Shown in pieces: positions 60,351 to 64,000 of a DNA stretch of 64,000 bases (positions are counted from its first letter, which is position 1; every line of letters begins with the position of its first letter). The notes below the pieces were generated by a model. The model did not search any database. It saw nothing but the letters and a program-made list of their open reading frames with translations, and was not told where the DNA came from. The stretch is taken from assembly GCA_017406465.1 (NCBI GenBank), contig JAFQYM010000017.1, positions 110,257 through 174,256 on the forward strand, given 5' to 3'. The translations under genes and the position numbers were made by a program. The stretch comes from Kiritimatiellia bacterium (GTDB lineage Bacteria > Verrucomicrobiota > Kiritimatiellia > RFP12 > UBA1067).

Positions 60351-61038
60351 TTATGCCCCGAGAATAAACTGATCGCAGCACAGCAAGCCGCCGTCGGCTG
60401 TAGCGATACGAAGCATCATGTCGCATTATCACATCGTCAAGCCACTTGTGGCACTGGTTTACATTGGCGGCAAAGTCATATGTGGTTTCCAACGCAAACG
60501 CACGCACAGCCAATGGCACTCCGTTGCCCCATGCAGCATCAACCAAGCTTATGCACACGTCATCTCGTTGTTGCGTCATCTTTGGAGGAATGTTTGTAAG
60601 CGCGAAATAATTTCTTGCTGCCTGGACGGAGTTGCTTGTCACGCCCTCGATTCGCAAGACCGACTTGACTGCCGTCTCCCCAAGAACGGGATTCGTGGCG
60701 CACGAATATAAAAACGGCAGCTGCGCGGACGTGCCGTATTCGCCGAGACTTTCTATCATCATTTCCGCAACATTCGTGTTGTTTGTCTGCGCAAGTTCGC
60801 AGATCAGCCGCGCAAGGCGGTTGGTGTCCCCGTCGAACCACGAACGATTCGTAATCTTCCTTGACTTCAGTTCATCCCGGAAGTCCAATGTAGCACGTCC
60901 GCACAAACGACTCGGCAATGTCACAAACGAAACGATCTTCTCCTTCATGGCATCGTCTGAAAGCGGCGCAGCTCCATCTGCAAAGGCACCAGCACATACC
61001 GCCGCACCCAACATTGCAAAGACTGCTCTTCTGATCAT
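60274..61038 (-). CDS. Secreted protein of unknown function
   Basis: 254 residues. The signal peptide is MIRRAVFAMLGAAVCAGAFA; GGAGGAA precedes the ATG. The mature part is helical with NNTNVAEMMIESLGEYGTSA and PFLYSCATNPVLGETAVKSV, resembling HEAT-type repeats. It begins 15 bp after the metalloprotease gene and may work with it. No enzyme motif was seen. Confidence 0.65.
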   Translation of the reverse strand: MIRRAVFAMLGAAVCAGAFADGAAPLSDDAMKEKIVSFVTLPSRLCGRATLDFRDELKSRKITNRSWFDGDTNRLARLICELAQTNNTNVAEMMIESLGEYGTSAQLPFLYSCATNPVLGETAVKSVLRIEGVTSNSVQAARNYFALTNIPPKMTQQRDDVCISLVDAAWGNGVPLAVRAFALETTYDFAANVNQCHKWLDDVIMRHDASYRYSRRRLAVLRSVYSRGINQYSYSYVTNAINELVAYPEANLPD

Positions 61039-61053
61039 GTCTATTCCTCCATT

Positions 61054-63999
61054 TTAGTTGTGAACAGGACTTCTATCCCCCCACGGAAATGCAAGAGGCG
61101 CAAGGCCCTTCTCCCATACCTTGTTGCCCTGGACGTCATAGTGATAGTGGACTCCGTAAATCCCGCCGTTCGTTATGTCTCGCCGAGAGTCGTATTCCGG
61201 CACCTCCCCAAGCATCAAGATTCGATCTATGATGTCTTTCATCTTCGTACCGCCTTGGTAATACCGAGTCCCCGGTGCACCTTGTCCACTACATCCGCCG
61301 TTCCAGTCATCGTAGAGATTGGAAAACGACGCCATCTCCCCTGTGCCCAGCGCAACCAGTGGACCCTCTTCCGCCTTCCCCCCTTCATTGGACTTGTATA
61401 TGTCGCAAAGGCCGAAGGCATGACCTATCTCATGTGCAAGAGTGTATCGCGTTGCCAGAGAAGTCACTACAATTCCCCCGCAGCCATGTGCTGCCTTTGT
61501 ATGTCTGCTGTCCACAAAGCTATTGATGAAGTAGCACTCAAGTCCGTATGTGTTCGTGGCAACATTCACAATCTCGTCAAATGTCCATTTTGATGTGGCA
61601 TTAGTCGGCGTCTCACACAGCGCATCGTATGCATCTGGAATGTTCGTAACGACAACTGGCTCGACGAGGTTAAGCGTAACGCCGACTTGCGCGTAGATGT
61701 CGTTTGCGTCCTTAACCATCTGGCGAACTTGGTCAACCTCCCTTGCCTTGTTGTTCCCAATATCCGATATTATCCACGCCCTGAGGTTGACCGTAACAGG
61801 CTCTACGACCCGCACCTGAAATGTCGGCGCGTAGTCCGCCCGCCCTCCAACATGAACCTCCAGCGATTCGTATCCCGCCGCAGTGCCGCGCACCGTGACG
61901 CGGCGACCCGTGCTGGGACCTACGAAATCAAGTCCCTGCGACTTCACCCAGACGATTTCGGAGTCGGGAAGCGCCGTCGGCGACACCTCGACGCTGAAGT
62001 ATGCCTCGCGCCCGACCGCGACGCCGCAGGGATTGACGGCGTAGCAGTGCTCCACGCCGTCCTCCACAACATTCGTCACGGTGCTGCACACGGGCTCAGC
62101 CACGGGCGACACTATAGTAAGCCTCTTCGACGCGGTCATCTCCGCGCCAGTCTCGGGCACCCACCTCGCCCTGATATGCACTCCTGGATGCGATGCGCTG
62201 ACGGTAGCGGGGTTGAAGTACAGCGGCATGGACCAGTCGGTGCATGAAAGGACAGGGTACACGCTTCCTGGCTCTATCGGCTCCGTGCAGGATGCGTCGG
62301 AATAGACTAGCGGCAGCCCGCCAAAGCCCTCGTCGTAGCCATAGACACCCTCGAACACTACCGTGCCGTTCGTCACTGCCGGCGAATGGAACAGAATTCT
62401 CCCCTCAATTATGTCGTCATCTCCAGAGAACGGCATAACGCAGTCGGCATTCCCGTTGGCATCGTCATCGTCGTCGTTGACAAACAGCACATCAGGCGCG
62501 GATATCGTCAGGCAAATCCCGTCCCCGCCGCCATCAGGACCAAGGACATAGAATGAATGGAGCGTGCAGTCGCCAATCGTGACTTCGAGCGAAAGGGACG
62601 CCTGCGTCAAGTCTGCCGCCGGATAATGACATGTCATCTGCGTAGCCGGCAGTATCGGCGTGGATATGGAAACAACGTCAGGATCCGAGGTGTTCCATCT
62701 GTACAGGGGGTTGACCACGCCTTGCGGAATGTCGCCGACAATCGCCGCGAAAGTCTCGGTGTCGCTCATGGCTGACGGTTGCCAAGTCGACGGCGACACT
62801 TGCAGAGTAGGAATCCACAGCACGTGGGAGCGCGGCGTAAACAATGTCAGCGGATACATTGGCGAAACAAGCTGAAGCCCCCTCCTGTCGGTTGTCCACC
62901 GTCCATCGTTGATTCCCGCCATCCCCAGCATAGTCGGACGTGGCTCAATATCGTCGGCAGCGGAATAGACAAAGTTCGTCGCAACCTCAGGAAACACGGA
63001 AAGAGGATAGTCGATGCACTTGGACAGCAGAAAAACATACTCCCCAGCGTTAGTGATTGCGACGGAGAAATCGCCGACGGAGAGGAATGTCGTTTCGGGC
63101 GGGTCGTCTGCGACGGCTACAGAAAGCTTGTAGAGGCCGTTTGTGAGGCCAACGCCGACTTGCTGATCGACCCACTGCGGGTAGCCGACGGCAAGGATCT
63201 CGGTCGCGTTTGTGAAGTTCGCCGTCACCCATTCATCGTCCTGTCCAAAGCCGTCGTGGGGGAATGGAAGTTCGCGCGGCAAAAGCGCCGCGACGCCGTT
63301 TGTCGAAACCGAGACATTGCCGTTGCGGAAAAGCTCAAGCGCGGCAGAGACGAGATTGTTCGTGTCGCGGTTGATCGCCGCATCCGTCCAGACAAAGCGG
63401 TAGGAGTTGGACGGAATGAACTCGTAGCCAAACGTCGTGAGCCCGCGCACAATCTCGACCGGAACACCGATCGACGCAACGGCGTTTGTGTCAAATGGCG
63501 TCGGCCAAATCTGTCCACATGAAACGACCTCGACGCCGGAAAGGTGGTTCGTGCCACATGGAAACACCCAGCCGTCCTCGAAGTCCAGCCAAAACGAATC
63601 CTTCCAAGCGCCGCGCACGTTCCAGTTCGCGGCCTTGCGCTCGGCGAAATTTTGTTGGGGAGGTGTTGTTTGGACAGGATTGACAAGATTAACAAGATTT
63701 AGAGATGAGGGTACGTAGGATGTCGTCCCATGCAATCCTGTTAATCCTGTAAATCCTGTCAAGAAAACTCCCCCCTGTTGCATCTGCGGCAAAGGCGAAT
63801 TCATGTTCGGCGGCACGCTGTTCGTCTTGCCACCGCCGTAGATCACACCGACAAGCAGAAACGAGCAGACGGCGACGCGGCCAAACGCGGTGAGCGAACG
63901 CCAGACGGAAAGCAGTCGCGCGAAGGTGTCGCGGGCTATGCGCGAACGAAGCAGCATCAAGGCGAGCGAAGCCGCGAGCCCGTACAAAGCAAGACGCAT
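61054..63999 (-). CDS. Large secreted metalloprotease-like protein
   Basis: 981 residues. The N-terminus is basic with a membrane or signal segment (about 40-54, GRVAVCSFLLVGVIYGG). Residues about 80-110 are a family A repeat insertion (LTGFTGLTGLHG..LNLVNLVNPV). Long beta-rich regions follow (Ig-like, with TAAGYESLEVHVGGRADYAP), with a DDDDDANGNAD acidic loop. Near the C-terminus is the zinc site TLAHEIGHAFGLCDIY (about 852-867), a metzincin-type HExxHxxGxxD. It is probably an exported or surface protease. The ATG is at the very edge of the window, so upstream context is not visible. Confidence 0.82.
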   Translation of the reverse strand: MRLALYGLAASLALMLLRSRIARDTFARLLSVWRSLTAFGRVAVCSFLLVGVIYGGGKTNSVPPNMNSPLPQMQQGGVFLTGFTGLTGLHGTTSYVPSSLNLVNLVNPVQTTPPQQNFAERKAANWNVRGAWKDSFWLDFEDGWVFPCGTNHLSGVEVVSCGQIWPTPFDTNAVASIGVPVEIVRGLTTFGYEFIPSNSYRFVWTDAAINRDTNNLVSAALELFRNGNVSVSTNGVAALLPRELPFPHDGFGQDDEWVTANFTNATEILAVGYPQWVDQQVGVGLTNGLYKLSVAVADDPPETTFLSVGDFSVAITNAGEYVFLLSKCIDYPLSVFPEVATNFVYSAADDIEPRPTMLGMAGINDGRWTTDRRGLQLVSPMYPLTLFTPRSHVLWIPTLQVSPSTWQPSAMSDTETFAAIVGDIPQGVVNPLYRWNTSDPDVVSISTPILPATQMTCHYPAADLTQASLSLEVTIGDCTLHSFYVLGPDGGGDGICLTISAPDVLFVNDDDDDANGNADCVMPFSGDDDIIEGRILFHSPAVTNGTVVFEGVYGYDEGFGGLPLVYSDASCTEPIEPGSVYPVLSCTDWSMPLYFNPATVSASHPGVHIRARWVPETGAEMTASKRLTIVSPVAEPVCSTVTNVVEDGVEHCYAVNPCGVAVGREAYFSVEVSPTALPDSEIVWVKSQGLDFVGPSTGRRVTVRGTAAGYESLEVHVGGRADYAPTFQVRVVEPVTVNLRAWIISDIGNNKAREVDQVRQMVKDANDIYAQVGVTLNLVEPVVVTNIPDAYDALCETPTNATSKWTFDEIVNVATNTYGLECYFINSFVDSRHTKAAHGCGGIVVTSLATRYTLAHEIGHAFGLCDIYKSNEGGKAEEGPLVALGTGEMASFSNLYDDWNGGCSGQGAPGTRYYQGGTKMKDIIDRILMLGEVPEYDSRRDITNGGIYGVHYHYDVQGNKVWEKGLAPLAFPWGDRSPVHN
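63673..63760. repeat. Palindromic repeat family A inside the metalloprotease gene
   Basis: GACAGGATTGACAAGATTAA pairs with AATCCTGTAAATCCTGTC across a 40-nt spacer. It is translated in the same frame as the gltB and purF copies. Confidence 0.88.
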
Positions 64000-64000
64000 C

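Overview
The window reads as chromosomal DNA of a Gram-negative bacterium, most likely from the PVC superphylum (Kiritimatiellota/Lentisphaerota-like). This is inferred from a type III glutamine synthetase, a PPi-type phosphofructokinase, LpxK (lipid A), serine/threonine kinases with Sel1 repeats, many Tat-dependent lipoproteins, and lineage-type secreted proteins. Coding density is high and most genes lie on the minus strand. No rRNA, tRNA, CRISPR array or transposase was found.

Region 1 (1-8.6 kb, minus) is a glutamine operon: glnN makes glutamine, and purF, carA, pyrG and carB use it or its products. It sits behind a sigma-54 promoter. Region 2 (8.7-12.9 kb, minus) is a lower-GC group of zinc-ribbon, Sel1, DUF2752 and CD225-like membrane proteins behind a structured non-coding leader. 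Region 3 (13-21.8 kb) is an accessory island: an AAA ATPase, an ECF sigma factor overlapping a membrane Ser/Thr kinase, a decayed AbiE toxin-antitoxin pair, and a plus-strand unit of ABC exporter, 45-residue peptide, hairpin terminator and MvdD-like ATP-grasp ligase. That unit has the layout of a graspetide (omega-ester peptide) cluster. The island closes with a second sigma gene and a kinase remnant. Three near-identical TGTCA-N17-CGT elements precede the kinase/sigma operon, the exporter/peptide/ligase unit and the Region 2 leader, suggesting one kinase-linked ECF sigma regulon.

Region 4 (21.8-29.9 kb, plus) is nitrogen assimilation: P-II protein and amtB, then gltD-gltB, each behind a sigma-54 promoter. 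Region 5 (29.9-40 kb, minus) holds a Tat lipoprotein phosphoesterase, nnrD, a block of MBL hydrolase, purB, gltS and kinase-Sel1, a 0.9 kb gene-free stretch with an 18-bp inverted repeat, and a membrane protein of unknown role. Region 6 (40-47 kb) has GH2 beta-galactosidase, lpxK, a FucU-like protein with a Tat signal, and another phosphoesterase. Region 7 (47-59 kb) holds htpG, ispH, mazG, a degenerate HAD-like gene, pfp and ribH; a secreted SGNH hydrolase; and comM, an unknown gene, yraN, recA and an ORF6N/PLD-like gene. Region 8 (59-64 kb) encodes secreted proteins including a large metalloprotease.

The most pervasive oddity is a set of short palindromic repeat families. They occur between genes and also in frame inside pyrG, carA, purF, gltB and gltD (all glutamine-dependent enzymes) and in the terminal metalloprotease. 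They add peptide loops such as TGLTGL...NPVNLVNPV, with the same reading frame used in every copy of a family.
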